DNA of 64,000 bases from Cryptomeria japonica (GCF_030272615.1 NC_081414.1:779566119-779630118), one strand, 5' to 3'; positions 22,259 to 34,367 are shown, numbered from the stretch's first letter. The notes: generated by a model from the letters alone, not told the origin. Numbers and translations: made by a program.

Positions 22259-22640
22259 AGAAAGCCTGTGGCTAATGGATTTTGATGGTAGTTGTGTAGC
22301 GTCAGGTTTTGGTGTAGGGGTAGTGTTAATACCACCTTTCGGCAACCCTATTCCTTTTTCTTTTAAGCTAGAATTCAAAAATACCAACAATATAGCTAAG
22401 TATGAGGCTTTGTAGCTAGGTTTAGTTGAAGCTAAGATATTGGGGTGAAACTCTTGTGGGCTAAAGGAGATGCTGAACTAATTGTAAAACATGTCAAAGG
22501 GTTGTTTAGTGTTAAAAATGAGAGGCTCCAACACTATCGGAATAGAGTTTGGGATGAAATCAAGGATTTCAATGCATTTTCCATTGAAACAATACCCAGG
22601 GAATTGAACTCAAGAGAAGATTCATTAGAAGTCTCATCTT
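22259..22640 (+). pseudogene. D archaeal-type RNase H, located before RT
   Basis: Sequence LWLMDFDGSCVASGFGVGVV (about 22270), then FKNTNNIAKYEAL.LGL with a stop (22375-22425), WAKGDAELIVKHVKG (22450-22500), and PRELNSREDSL (22600-22635). The four acidic residues of the aRNH fold (D in FDGS, E in YEAL, D in KGDAEL, D in REDSL) are all visible. This domain is a hallmark of Tat elements, where it usually follows the RT-linked RNase H. Here it sits between protease and RT, with linker sequence up to about 23150. There is one stop and one shift, so the copy is not functional. Confidence 0.75.
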
Positions 22641-23159
22641 CATTGCTAGTCCCACAACCCGAATTTGTTGAGGATATTTATAGGGTAGAGTTGATATATC
22701 GACCCAGTGTCCTAGACAACTCTAATTCTTGGCAGGTATTTGAGAATGATAAACAAATAAATAACTTTATGCAAAGTGTAGACATGTTTTCTGCCATGCA
22801 TTTTAAAGGTTCAGATGCAAAGTGCAAAGAATTTTTGCCACAATGAGCCAAGGAGTTTCCTGATGCAATCATGCAATTGAAAGGAAAAGGGCTGGTTTCT
22901 TTGGAGCGCCTGTTTGATCATAATGATGCCTACAAAAATAATAAAGGTGACGAGCCCCGAGAGGCCCAGGATATTGGAGGTTATGAAAAGGTCAAAATTG
23001 GTACTGAGAATGAACCCAAATATATCAATCTGGGAAAATGTTGTATGCCGACAGAAAAGGAAAGGTTCATTAGCCTCCTGGTGGAGTTCAAGGACATGTT
23101 TGCCTAGTGTTATGATGATCTTAAAAATTTCAGAGAATGAAAATTCCAGCACCAGATTC
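22641..23159 (+). other. Linker between aRNH and RT in D
   Basis: Coding-like but unassigned. Open stretches reach 22846, and 22871-23107 shows a segment with CCMPTEKERFISLLVEFKDMFA. The last part resembles the gypsy pre-RT motif (a.. l.eykdvFAW). Confidence 0.55.
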
Positions 23160-24290
23160 CCCTGAAGCTTGGAGTAAGCCCTTTCCAGCAAAAGCTTAGA
23201 AGCTTCAATCCAAAAGTAGCATAGGCTATATTATAGGAAGTAGATAAGATGTTAAAAGCTAGGATTATATATCCCATCCATCATTCTACATGGATAGCAA
23301 ATATTGTACCTGTCAGAAAGAAAAATGGGGAAATAAGGATCTGTGTAGACTTTAGAAATCTTAACCAAGACAGCTTAAAAGACAATTATCCCTTGCCAAC
23401 CATGGACCGCATTTTGCAAACAGTCTCAGGGTCGGAGATGATGTCCATGCTTGATGGATTTTCAGGATATAATCAGATCATCATTCAGGAAGATGATCAA
23501 CATAAAACTACCTTTATTACTCCCTGGGGTACATTTGCATATAATTGGATGCCCTTCGGTTTGATCAATGCAGAAGCGACATTTCAGTGAGCTATGGACT
23601 TGTCCTTTGGCCACTTAAAGGACAAGATCATTGTTGTATATCTGGATGACTTGACAGTGTTCTCAAAAGGAATGAAACATCACCTGTGGGACTTGAGACA
23701 AGTGTTGTAGAGGTGTTGCGAGCATGAGGTATCCTTAAACCCAAAGAAATCAGTGTTTGGACTCACAAAAGGTAAGTTTCTCGGCCATATTGTTTCTAAG
23801 GAAGGGGTGAAAATAGATCCTGATAGGGTAAGTTAATTCAATAGTTAACTCTACCATCAAGTAGGAATGTCATTAGATCCTTCTTTGGATAGGTAAATTT
23901 TCTAAGGAGGTTCATCTCGGAATTAGCAGAAACTACTAGATACATTGTGAATTTGATGAGTGAGAAACAAGTTTTCAAATGGAGTGAGGAAGGGAAGAAA
24001 GCGTTCACCTCAATAAAGAATGCTGTCGGTTAGGCACTTGTCCTAGTTAATCCTGATTTCAACAAAGATTTTGTTATGTACTCCTATTCCTCAAAGCACA
24101 CTATGGCAGGGATTTTATTATAAAAGAATGAGGATAATGATGAGGTCCCTATATCATTCATGAGCGTGCCCCTAAAAAAGCATGAATTGAAATATTCAAT
24201 AATGGAAAAGCAAGCATATACGGTCATGAAGGCGGTAAAATAGTTTAGATATTATATTCTCCATTCCCACATTGTTGTTTATGTGCCTCA
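23160..24290 (+). pseudogene. D reverse transcriptase and degenerate RNase H
   Basis: RT motifs in order: IYPIHHSTWIANIVPVRKK, RICVDFRNLNQ, YPLPTMDRIL, SMLDGFSGYNQI, TPWGTFAYNWMPFGL, then VYLDDLTVFSKG (catalytic YLDD near 23640), HLWDLRQVL and KFLGHIVS. All are characteristic of Ty3/gypsy. RNase H follows from about 24050: DFVMYSYSSKHTMAGILL, where the first catalytic Asp is missing, and EKQAYTVMKAVK. That fits the vestigial RNase H of Tat elements, which is complemented by aRNH. There are several stops. Confidence 0.88.
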
Positions 24291-24525
24291 TTCAACAACC
24301 AAGAGTGCATTGACACAACAAGACATAGGGATGAATGAAAGAACTTCTTGGGTGTCAAAAATTCAAGAGGTAAATTTAGACATTAGGCCCATAAATTTGG
24401 TAAGGGGGCAAGGTTTATGCAAGTTGATTACTAAAAGCAAGGAGGAAGTGATAGAGGAATTGTCTTTAGTCCTGTTTGTTGGTCTTCAAGATTCCTGGTT
24501 TGCAAATGTAGCATATTACTTGACA

Positions 24526-25753
24526 TATGGAGATTGCCCAGAATATCTTTTTGTGAAAGAAAAGAGGAATCAGAGGCTAAAGGCAACTAAGTATGTCATT
24601 TTTAATGATGTATTATATAAGAGAGGATTGGATGGAACCTTCTTGTGTTGCATTGATAAATCACTCCAAGAGTCCCTTTTGAAAACATTCCATGACGAAG
24701 CCTATGGTGGTCATTTCTCTTCAACGGTGATGGCCTAAAAGATCTTAAGGAACTGTTATTATTGGCTAGGAATGTTTAGGGATGCATATGCATGGGTGGC
24801 CTAGGTGTGAAAAATGTAAGTTGTTTATAGGAAAGCTGCAACTCACAGCATTACCACTATGACCTATGGTTGTAGATGAACCCTTCAAGCAGTGGGGTCT
24901 GGATTTCATTGGTCCCTTGACACCTACCTCCAATGCAAGACATATTCATATATTGATAGCCTTAGACTATTTCACTAAATAGGTTGAGGCCATTCTGGTA
25001 TGAAAGACAACTTTGGAGATCATTTGTAATTTTCTGAAAGAGAACATCCTAGTTCGATTTGGAGTTCCGTTAAAAATTATGGCTGACAATGCCACCAATT
25101 TCTCCTCTGCTGAAATTGCTTTGTTTTGCTATGATCATGGAATCTCTCTTGCTCAGTCATCTGATTATTATCCTTAGGGAAATGGACAGGTTGAATCCAG
25201 TAATAAAAATCTCATTAATATCATGAAAAAATTAGCGAGTGAGAATTTTAAGGATTGGCATAAGAAACTGTATGAATCCCTTTGGCCCGATCGTACATCG
25301 CCAAAGAGGGCAATTGGGATGTCTCCATTTGAACTAGTCTATGTTGTTGGCACTCAGGTAGCACTTCCTTTGGAGTTGGCAGCTACCAAACTACAAACGG
25401 TTATTGGAGATATTTATTTTCAGAGTTCTCTAGAAAAGCGGATCATGCACCTAACAAAGATTGATGAAGAAAGGGATAAACTAGTGGACCGGATAACAGA
25501 ACACCAGATGAGGGTAAAAAGGATATTTGACAAGCAAGAAAGGTCATAGAAGTTCATGATGGGCAATTAGGTACTGCTCTGGGACAAAAGAATAGAGCCC
25601 AAGGGAGCACATGCCAAGTTCGAGTCACTCTAAAAAGGACCATTCTTTACTCACAAGGTAAAGGGACCAAATTCTTTCAAACTTACATATCTAGATGACA
25701 CTGTTCTTCCTTTGACCTATAATGGTCAAGAATTGAAATTATATCAATTGTAA
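24526..25753 (+). pseudogene. D integrase
   Basis: Zinc-binding N-terminus HDEAYGGHFSSTVMA ... RCEKC (about 24690-24830; the C-x2-C is partly out of frame). The catalytic core has D in WGLDFIGPL, D in MADNATNFSS and E in GNGQVESSN (24895-25205). The C-terminal domain is open for 108 codons (25223-25549), with RTSPKRAIGMSPFELVYG-like sequence and a K/R-rich tail ending near 25753. Stops interrupt it at several sites. No chromodomain is evident, consistent with Tat rather than chromoviruses. Confidence 0.87.
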
Positions 25754-25920
25754 ACAAGAGTCCCTCGTGGTTTTTGTATATAGTGTTTAGTTAGTTTTGC
25801 AGTTGTATGTCTTTTCCATTTAGTTTTATTTGTGTCTTTTAATAAAGTCTGCATGCAAAACCAGAGATTCTGGAGTTCATTTCTAGTTCCTTCATAGTTC
25901 TAGTCCCTAGTCAGCGCTGA
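25754..25920 (+). other. D 3' untranslated region without a clear PPT
   Basis: Contains AATAAA near 25840. The bases next to the LTR (..GTCAGCGCTGA) are not purine-rich, so no standard PPT is visible at the LTR border. Confidence 0.55.
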
Positions 25921-26974
25921 TGTTAGTCCACTTGTAATTTTTCCCTTTTAAATATTCAAAGTTGTTGGTTTCTTTTTATGCCTTTACTTCCATTAGGTCA
26001 TTTGTTCTCCTCGTATTTGAACCATTGAACTCTTTTAAAAAAAAGGTTCGAATGGTTCAAGGTTCAAAGTGAATTTTAAAAGAGAGTCATTTTTTGGTCT
26101 TTGTTGTCATGCAAAAAAAGTGCGCTTTTGTTTGTGGTCATCGAAGTTTTGAACCCGTTGAATCAAATTTCAAACGGTTCAAGGTTCAAAGTTCAAAATG
26201 CCTTTTCATGAGTTGTGGCAATGTATCGTTATATGATGAGCATGAGTGCTTTTGTTTTGAGTTGATAAGCGACCTTGAACCTTGAACCTTGAACCAAATT
26301 TCAAGTGGTTCAAAAGGTTTAAGGTTCACATCTAATAATCCTTTTCTTTTGTCACTCATTCCCAGTGTTGTTTTGTGTGCCGCCCACTCACTGTTATATT
26401 TCTTAAGTGAACTTGAACTGATGAACCTTTTTGTCAAATGGTTCAAGGTTCATGGGTTCATCTCAAAACTATCTCTAAAGCTTTTTGGTGGAAATAAAAG
26501 CAACACGATAAGAAGATTCCCCTTATTTGGCAATTTACAATTCTAAAAGTGGAAAGTAATCATGAGAACATCAAATTACTTGTGTGGAAGTGATTGATAA
26601 TTAAGAAAGTGTCAATTTTTGTCATTTCACCATTACTTGGCACGCTTGGGTAAATCATGTTGAAGCGTGTGTAGCTCTATTGATATTTATCTGTCTGATT
26701 GAAGAAAATGTGTATGAATTTATTTCCCTATTTAAGGTGGTCATAGCTACCATACTTCAGTAAATTTGAGGCGCCGAAGGTAAAATCAGCTCTGTTCTCT
26801 AGAAGAATTTCCAGTATTCATGGTGTTAACGGGTAAGTTTAGTTGATTTCTCCTAAGTTGTATTTCTTGGAGTTCTGAGGTTTTATCAATATAGAAAAGG
26901 GAAATATCTAAATTGTTGGGGTAGGATACTGTCTTGTTGTTAAAATTTCTTGGTTAAGGGGGTAGATAGTTAAC

Positions 26975-29900
26975 ATGAGGCCAATGCTCCTGAAGCTTGG
27001 CCAGACCTCATGTCTAGTATGTATTTTTCTAGAATTGGAAGACACCTCCTTAGTTCATGTAGATTTAGGGGATTTCCTGGAAAGAACCAAGAACCCTCAG
27101 ACCGGTTCATTAGTGGAAAAGATAGTTAAGAGTGGTCTTGTGGAAGCTATTGCGTTCTCGCTCGCCGCACCTTGCTGAGATTTAGTGTTGGCATGCATGA
27201 AAAGATATGACTCTGAGAACAGATGTATCAGAACCTATGATGGTGAGGAGTTGGTTAGAATTAATAGAGAAATGGTGATGGTGGCAATGGGTATTCCATG
27301 TAAGGATGAGTATGAGGACTGGACTATTGGGAGTTTGTACGCCTATTTCTCCAAAAAGAAGAGCAAGTACAAGAGTTTATTTGCTATAAATTGTCTCTTG
27401 AAGATTTAGAAAGGAGGATCACGGTTACTCAAGCCCCTAACCAGAGAGCACTTCATCACAGAGGTGCAGGATGTTGTTATACTTTTGAATAGAGTGAAGG
27501 GGAATTTACATTCCTTCTATTGGGAGGATTGGATGTAATTTTTCATCCAAGTGGCTCTATCTGGTGACATATTTTTGGATTGGTCTCAAGTAATTGCAAA
27601 GAGACTTCAAGAAGGATTGAGCAATTTATTGGGGATGACAGGGTTTTACATGTCTTCCTACCTTTTATACATTTTAGCTTGCACAAGGGATTGGCCTGTA
27701 CTACCTAATGAACCTTGGATTGATGGAATGAGGGTTTAAAATTTTTACCCTTTGTTGCAACAACAGAGACATGTTAAGCACATTAACAAGTGGAATAGAG
27801 TCTTCATGAAGAGACTTGCCTTTGGGCTTCGTGGTGATGCAAACAGGAGAATGTCGGTTGAAGCTAAAGAATTTGTGAGTATATATGGAAGTTTCTTTAT
27901 CCAATTTCCTCAGTTCACTTACATATGGGTAGGTGGCTTCGAAGGCCAACCATTCAAACTACCCAAGTACACTTTTGATAGCTACGTGCTTATAGAAGTG
28001 AGTAGGCAGTTGGCCTACATAGATGAAAGATTAGGAGCAAAGGGCGAGTCTAGGGTGGTTTTTCCCGTTGAACTCGAATATTACAGTTGCAAGTCTGTAT
28101 CAGATGCCCTGAACCTAGAACTGGAGTTCAAGAGGATGAACCTGCAACCATATGTGGCAAGGCAAAAATTTGGTAGCAAGGGTTATGCAAGGGAGAAACT
28201 TAATGTAGACAGTCATTTTTGCCATGAACCTTAGATAGAGGATTATTGGGAGAAATGAAAGAATGAGTATGAAGTGAGAAAGAGACTGTGGTCCATATTC
28301 ACTTTCCAGTAGATAACTACCATAAGGCTCCCAATTAATATATCTGGTGTATTAGAAGATACAAAGGGATGGTGTATTAGAAGATACAAAGGGATGTTTT
28401 GGATCCTAGGTTTGTTACCAAGATTGAAGGAAAACCGATTACAGAAATTGACTGGAACAAAAAGGAAGATGACAATATCCAAACAAGAACCTTCAATGCT
28501 GTTAGGAGAACAAAGAGATGGTTGAGGAATCAGAAGTTCAAGGAGGGATCTCACACATCCTCACACGTATCAAGAATTGATTCACACATTATGGTTCAAT
28601 CTCTTGTTTTTACCACTAATAAAGTTGCTAATGTTGCAGGTGTCTCAAAGCCCGTTGTAGAGAAAATTCAACCGAGAAGGTCAAAAAGGTCACCACCCAG
28701 TCTTATAGTTGCTCGAATAACTCAACCTAGAAGCAAAAAGAAGAGTAGGGAGCCTGTCTTGAAACAGGTCATTGTAGACTTGGCCCCTAGTGAAGAGCTT
28801 GAACAAACAATGGATTCGCAGGATCAAAGCTCAGGATGCAAGAAATGGACACAAATAAAGAAGTGGAAATTCAACAGGATCCCATGAATACCTTGGTAAT
28901 TGTTACTTCACTAGATGCACAGACCACTCCGCCCCCCAAGGAACCTACAATCGCACCAAGATGGTTGGAAGCTACCATTGGAAAAAAGAGGAGTGTGGTG
29001 TCGATCACAATTCCAATAGAGGAAATGGTTAGCAGATTCTTGGGAAAGACATCAAAGCCCAAAAAGCTCAAAACACAATCAATGCTTAATGTGGATGACA
29101 CAACAAGTCACTGGACAACTAAGGTTGTGAAAGCTATTCATGGAAGAGACTCATACAAGGATATGAAGGAGGATTTCACTGTGGAGAAGATAGATTCAGG
29201 AGTTGCTTCAAGGGTTATAGATGTTAAACATCTGGAATCCTCCACGAAGAGGATAATTTCAAGGACTTGGAAAGATGAAAAGGATAAGAGAGAACTGAAG
29301 CAAGTTGTCACATAGATGGATGAGTACATCAATGCTATCCATGACCCAGACCCCCAACCATTATCACAGATACCAGTGTCATTTGACCCTAAATAACCAG
29401 CAAACCAGAAAATGCTAGATCGGGTTCAAAGGAACAAGGTAGTGATGGAGATGTTCAATAAATAGTTGGACCTAATAATACAACAAGGGTCTGATTATAT
29501 TAGTAATTTGGTTAAAGTTTATAAGGATGTTGAAACCGTGAGTAAAGAGATTGACCTGGAAATGGCCACCTGGGAAAAGGAAAGGATTAAGTGGGTAGTA
29601 GTCCTTGCACAGATGAACAATGTTTAGAAGTATGGAGTGATGAAATTCCTAGCTGAGAAATTGGTGGAGAACTTGGATGACAATGTGTTGTACGTGTCAA
29701 AGAAAAATGTGGAATGGCGCAATTCGATCATCAAGCAGGGCCATGAAGAATCCACCAAGCTGCTCAAAGGACTGACTGACTTGATTGACATGACGCAGAA
29801 GGACCTCAAGTGTATTCATATTCAATTCATGAAGGAGGGTGCCAAGGTAATCGAAGAAGCTATAGATATGACTAAGGTTTTTCAGGAAAGGATCTAGTTC

Positions 29901-30173
29901 ATTCAGACAACAAAATCCTTGACCACTGATGACTTTTCAAAAGAGAAAATGATTGAATCAATTCTCATTGTCTATTTGGACCATTTAGAGGTTCACAAGG
30001 TGAAAGTTACACAGGTAAATATGGACAAAGAAGTGTGGAAGCAGAGGATCCTGCACATCAGTTTGACCTATTTCCAAGTCATCTTAAACTTCTCAGCATT
30101 GCACCTTGAATGGCATAGTTCTGTGGCAAAGCAGGACAAGCCTATAACCTCCTCTACCACGGTGGAAGCCTAG
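26975..30173 (+). pseudogene. LTR-encoded ORF of D, right copy (unknown function)
   Basis: The better preserved copy, with open runs at 26975-27178, 27185-27409, 27551-27739, 27752-28234, 28399-28887, 28836-29315, 29637-29897 and 29919-30173. It keeps all parts listed for the left copy: VRINREMVMVAMGIP, DWSQVIAKRLQEGL, FVSIYGSFFIQFPQ, QPRRSKRSPP and a long charged C-terminus with coiled-coil character. It ends at TAG 30171-30173. Both copies have been open over much of their length and their differences include many substitutions, which suggests a real protein before decay. About 1,050 residues. Function unknown. Confidence 0.72.
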
Positions 30174-31006
30174 CTGATCCGAAAATGAAATGTCAGCCTT
30201 TTAGTGGCTGTTAATTTACTTTTCTTTTATGTTGCTTTAAATGGTTTCTTTCACCTTGGTGAAAATAAATGTTATTTGATCATGTAAAAAATATGGCCTT
30301 GTGGCTATTTAAGCTGAAGAGCTTGTCTTTGTATGGGTTTCAAAAACTATGATTTTTTAAAGCGATAGATAAAATTTTGGTTTCTGATATTAATTGTTTG
30401 GATGATACAATGACTGGTTATTAATGAAATGTTGTGTTATCTTTGAATCTGTACATTCTGAGATTCGTAATCTTTCTTAAGTTGTTATAGGCACAATATA
30501 ACTTAGTGATCAGTTATCTCTATTTTTCTTCTGAGTTCATGTTTTTTATTGGTTGTTGAACGACTCGCATTGTATTGATTTGCTTGATTCCCCTTGCCCC
30601 GTGAGGCATGAGAGAGTATCAATTGAGCCATTAGTTTTTGTTGAGTCCCTATTTTATTTTGAATTTATACAACAAGTATGTTATAAATCAGAGTCTCTGA
30701 ACTCTCCTTTGAATATTATTTGAGACATTTTTCTATGTTGTAGTTTTGAAGGTGTTTATTTGTGTTGATGGATAAATGCTGGAGCCTTTCAATGCTTTCT
30801 GGTTAAAAGTGTTAGCATATCAATTGTATAATAAATTCATTGTAAAAAATACAAGGAGCTACCATCTAATGCAGAGGTTGAATTTTCATTAATTCTTCCA
30901 AGTGTTGGTATATTTGTTTCTTTCTAAAGGGTAAAACGGAGTCATATTTTGCTCTAAGAAGATAATAGTTAAAATTTCAAAAAAGAGACAAATCTGTTAA
31001 CCAACA
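30174..31006 (+). other. Non-coding end of the D 3' LTR
   Basis: No coding sequence is seen. AATAAA lies at 30830-30835. The final bases ..TTAACCAACA are followed by TSD CTTTG. Confidence 0.5.
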
Positions 31007-31837
31007 CTTTGCAACCCAAATCAATGTATCGGTAAACAAGTCATAATTTAGCAAAAAGAAATAACAGAGACAACATAAATGCAAACCATAAGGCAACATA
31101 TTTTGTGCGAGGAAACCCGATAAGGGAAAAACCTCGGTGGAATTTGTGACCCACAATATTTACTCACTAGCCAATATGAATAAATATTACTTACAATAGG
31201 GGCATGCACATGCAGGAAGGCCAACATCCTAGAGCTCATTGCTCAATGAAAGAGTCTCACTGACTAGAAGGTGGATAATCAAATCCAAGATAATGTACTA
31301 CTCAAAATAGCATCTGCAATGATTGATTCAGTACCGGTTTAAGCTCAGTTAGAAACCATAACCATAAACCTTTCCGGTGAATGAAATTCACTCTACTTTG
31401 TTCTGCTCCTTATTCGCTCAAAAGATGATTACATCAATAATGCATACACAAATATTCACTCTCATAATCTATCTTCCTTATTACAAAATCACCTATACAT
31501 TCTATTTAATATTCTCCATTCTATCACACTATCACATATCAAAATGACCTATAAGATCTCATACATATATGAGTCTTTACAATGCATCTTGTCAGCTTAT
31601 AGATAATTAATTACATTACAATACAATTCATATAAACAAAATAGTGTCTTATGTCGGTCTGAGTGTCGGTATGCTTCATTTCCGGTGTAAGCTGGATGTC
31701 GGTGAATGAACTTTGTTGTGCCTACTGGTGCAAGTAGATGATGTCTGTGTTGCTGGTGAACCTATAGAATCCCGTTACCAGTTGGTTGTCATAAATGACA
31801 ACATCAACCATTCTCATGTGAGTGTATAATGCCAACA
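31007..31837 (-). repeat. 3' LTR of B2, proximal part
   Basis: Continues the LTR begun at 14912-15006. It has GGGAAAAACCTCGGTGGAA and AGAGCTCATTGCTCAATG as in the 5' LTR, and ends ..AATGCCAACA at 31837. The minus-strand PPT lies immediately beyond. Confidence 0.9.
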
Positions 31838-32139
31838 ATCTCCCCCTTTGGCATTGATGGCAACACTCATGAGAAAAATCTAAAAACCGTTGTCCAAAAA
31901 TGAAGTCCAAAACTAATCCCCAAAAGAAGTGTGCTCCCCCAGAGCAAGTGATTTCTTTTATGCATTTTTCTCCATACTACTCCCCTTTGGCATCAATGAC
32001 AAAGGATGTCAAAAAGAATCAAAGAGTACAAAATTATACCTCATAGCTTGTAATCGGTTGTGTACAATTTGAAAGATATTTGCCAAAATTAGATTCAGGC
32101 TTTGCATGAATTTATTACTATCAAAAATAATGGTTTCGA
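31838..32139 (-). other. B2 3' untranslated region with PPT
   Basis: On the minus strand GCCAAAGGGGGAGAT (31838-31852) directly precedes the LTR, identical in core to the PPT of C1 and C2. A second G-rich tract (CCAAAGGGGAGTAG, about 31978-31991) lies farther upstream. No ORF is seen. Confidence 0.75.
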
Positions 32140-33295
32140 TCTACTAGATCATGCTGGTCAGATAATGCATTTGTTGCTCTAGTGACCAGTCTCCTTGAAT
32201 TGTTGCTTTAGATAGCTCAACCTGTTGAGTTGTAAGGTTTTCCAATCTAGGACCAAGATTATTTTTCAGCCCCCAGACCTTCAACCTTATCCTTGCTTTT
32301 TCCTGCTCCAATTTCTCCATCTTTTCCTCAAAAATTGCCATTTCTTGATAAAAATTGAGGTAAGTTCTGAGGAACCTATCATATTATCTGCTATATCATC
32401 TATCTCATTTTATGTTTTCTTAATCTCCTCATCAATGTTTCTAGTTAGGTGGTGAAGCTTGCAAGCTTGCTTATACAATTCTTTGTATTCCAAAATTGTG
32501 GAATTAAGTACCAGTAATAAGGAATCAATATGCTCAGTACAATCCTTGATAGTTTTATCAAAAAATTAACCTTTTTCTTTATTCACCATTTCCTTAATAG
32601 TTTCTTCATTAACCTTATCTATAGTTAGAACATTTGAAGCAATAAATTTGGAAAATGCATCCAATTTACCCAAAGAACCATCAATATGATCTAGCTTACA
32701 TGTTGGTGCAATCATTTTCAAAATAGGCAATGTATCATCAATGAGCTTAAATGTTAAGGCATTGCAATCTGTGGTCCTCCTTATTGAATCTAAAAGTACA
32801 TCAGTTACATTTGTAGGTCTGAAATCTATAGTGGATGTGCTAGGTTCTGCAATAACTTTGTTTTCCATAGATACTTGACCAATTACCTTAACAATTTCTT
32901 CCTTGTTTCCATCATTTATTATCTCTTTATTTACAGTTGCTGCTGGTTTCTCACTCTGTGTATGTACCTCTGCTTCTGTTGGTTTCTGAGTGTCAGGTTT
33001 CTTAGCTTCCACCGGTATTTCAATGTTCTAAGAGTCAGGAGTGTTAACCAATGACTCAGAGATCTCAACATTCATAGCATCAGATGTCTTAACCTCTGAA
33101 GTATCTTTATCCATAACAATATTAAAATCTTGTGTATCTACATTCATGGTAAAAAGAATTTTAGAATCTGGATTAGTATCATCATGTGATATTTCTTTAT
33201 TCTTCTTTTCTAGTTGACTGTTTGTATGTACCGGTGTTTCTGCTATTATTGGTGGGGTGTCCTCTGCTGGTGGAGAACGATTATCTTTGACCTTT
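32140..33295 (-). pseudogene. B2 ORF2, C-terminal part
   Basis: Minus-strand continuation of the frame from 39911. The open run 32566-33012 (148 codons) has T/E/K-rich sequence, then TSTIDFRPTNVTDVLLDSI, which matches B1 (AEFRPTNVIEVLLDSIKK). Further down is a predicted coiled coil ending near 32140 (EEKMEKLEQEKARIRLK). It is separated from the N-terminal part by C2. Confidence 0.75.
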
Positions 33296-33300
33296 ATTAC
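33296..33300. repeat. TSD ATTAC of C2 (left copy; right copy 39906-39910)
   Basis: Perfect 5-bp duplication flanking C2. The right copy and its flank occur again as ATTAT in the 326-bp duplication. Confidence 0.9.
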
Positions 33301-34365
33301 TGTTGGTATTTTGGTATGGTTTTGTCATTGATGTCAACACCTACTAAACACTTATCAACTCTGGTACTTTGGAGAATCAACAAAATTCACCAGCAAGCAA
33401 GTGACTTATGCACAGTCACCGGTATCTGGTACACCAATAGGATATAATGTTCACAGGCACTTGGAATAGTATGGAAAACACCTAGTTATGTCAAAGACAT
33501 CGTTTGGACACTTTGTCTTGGAGTTTTGGTCATTGGCATATTTCCTATTTGCATATTTGTTGTTACCAGCAAATAGGTCCAGGATATACATCGGCAGGTT
33601 TATTTTTTCCAGATCAGCACGACACACTATGGAGATGTCTTATTATTGTTGTAAATGCATCAATCTGACATGTTGAATCAGTTATTGCATCAAACATTGT
33701 TTTATTTCTAAATTGATTTTATTGTAATATCCTTTAGTGCCGACCTACTAAAAATTGGTCTTAGGTTATGATATAAATGTAAGATCTTATTTGTAAGATC
33801 GGATGTGTAAATGCAAAAAATAATTGTGTGAAGGTATATGTGAGAGTAAGCAGAGCTATACAGGTAGACATCATTTGCAGGTTGAAGGAGGGTTTTTGTG
33901 AAGAAAATCAGAACTACACCGATACTGAATCTAGCATAGGAAGATGCTAATTTGAGTAGTACATCCTTATTGGATTTAACCATCGAATTGTAGTCAGTGT
34001 GACTCCTAATTGTGTTTGAGCAGTGAGCTCTAAGCATTTGTCCTTTCTGCATGTGTAGACCCCATTTTGTATACACATACTATCTACAGTAGTATCATCT
34101 GATTGTGGGTAAGATTTCCCACCATGGTTTTTCCCCTTACAGGGTTTTCACGTACAAATATTGGTGTTATGTGTTGTGGATGACTTTGTCCTTTTGTTTC
34201 ATGGATTAATCTTTACCGGTATTACAATTAAATGATAAAACTGTCTACCAGCATTAAAGACTGGCTTACCGGTATTAATCATTAAGTTGGTAAAGTTGTT
34301 TTTGGTTTGAATTTGTTAGACAACTGATTCAACCCCCCCCTCTCAGTTGTCTCCTAGACCTAACT
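33301..34365 (+). repeat. 5' LTR of C2 (1,065 bp)
   Basis: TGTTGGTATTTTGG to ..GACCTAACT (the last base is changed from A). TATAAAT lies at 33772-33778, and the shared TTTCCCACCATGGTTTTTCCCC block at about 34112-34134. Confidence 0.92.
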
Positions 34366-34367
34366 AT

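Larger units (their letters stand above)
15007..31006 (+). mobile_element. D: 16-kb Ty3/gypsy (Tat-like) element with ~5-kb coding LTRs
   Basis: LTRs lie at 15007-19983 (4,977 bp) and 25921-31006 (5,086 bp), TSD CTTTG. The internal order is gag, protease, archaeal-type RNase H, RT, degenerate RNase H, integrase. RT before integrase defines gypsy; the second RNase H and the PBS type point to Tat. Each LTR contains a ~3.2-kb reading frame on the sense strand. All genes carry stops or shifts, and the two LTRs differ by many substitutions and small indels, so the copy is old. Confidence 0.92.
25921..31006 (+). repeat. 3' LTR of D (5,086 bp)
   Basis: Same order as the left LTR: inverted-repeat cluster (26020-26450), TATA-like box (26729-26736), ORF (26975-30173), AATAAA (30830-30835). 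It carries a ~26-bp stretch near 25990-26015 and a longer segment near 30340-30370 that the left copy lacks. It also has a short tandem duplication at 28354-28398 (GATGGTGTATTAGAAGATAC). Confidence 0.92.

Noticed and set aside
23500-24000. D as a complete, possibly active gypsy element
   Set aside because: Stops in protease, RT, RNase H and integrase, and many LTR differences, show an old, inactive copy.
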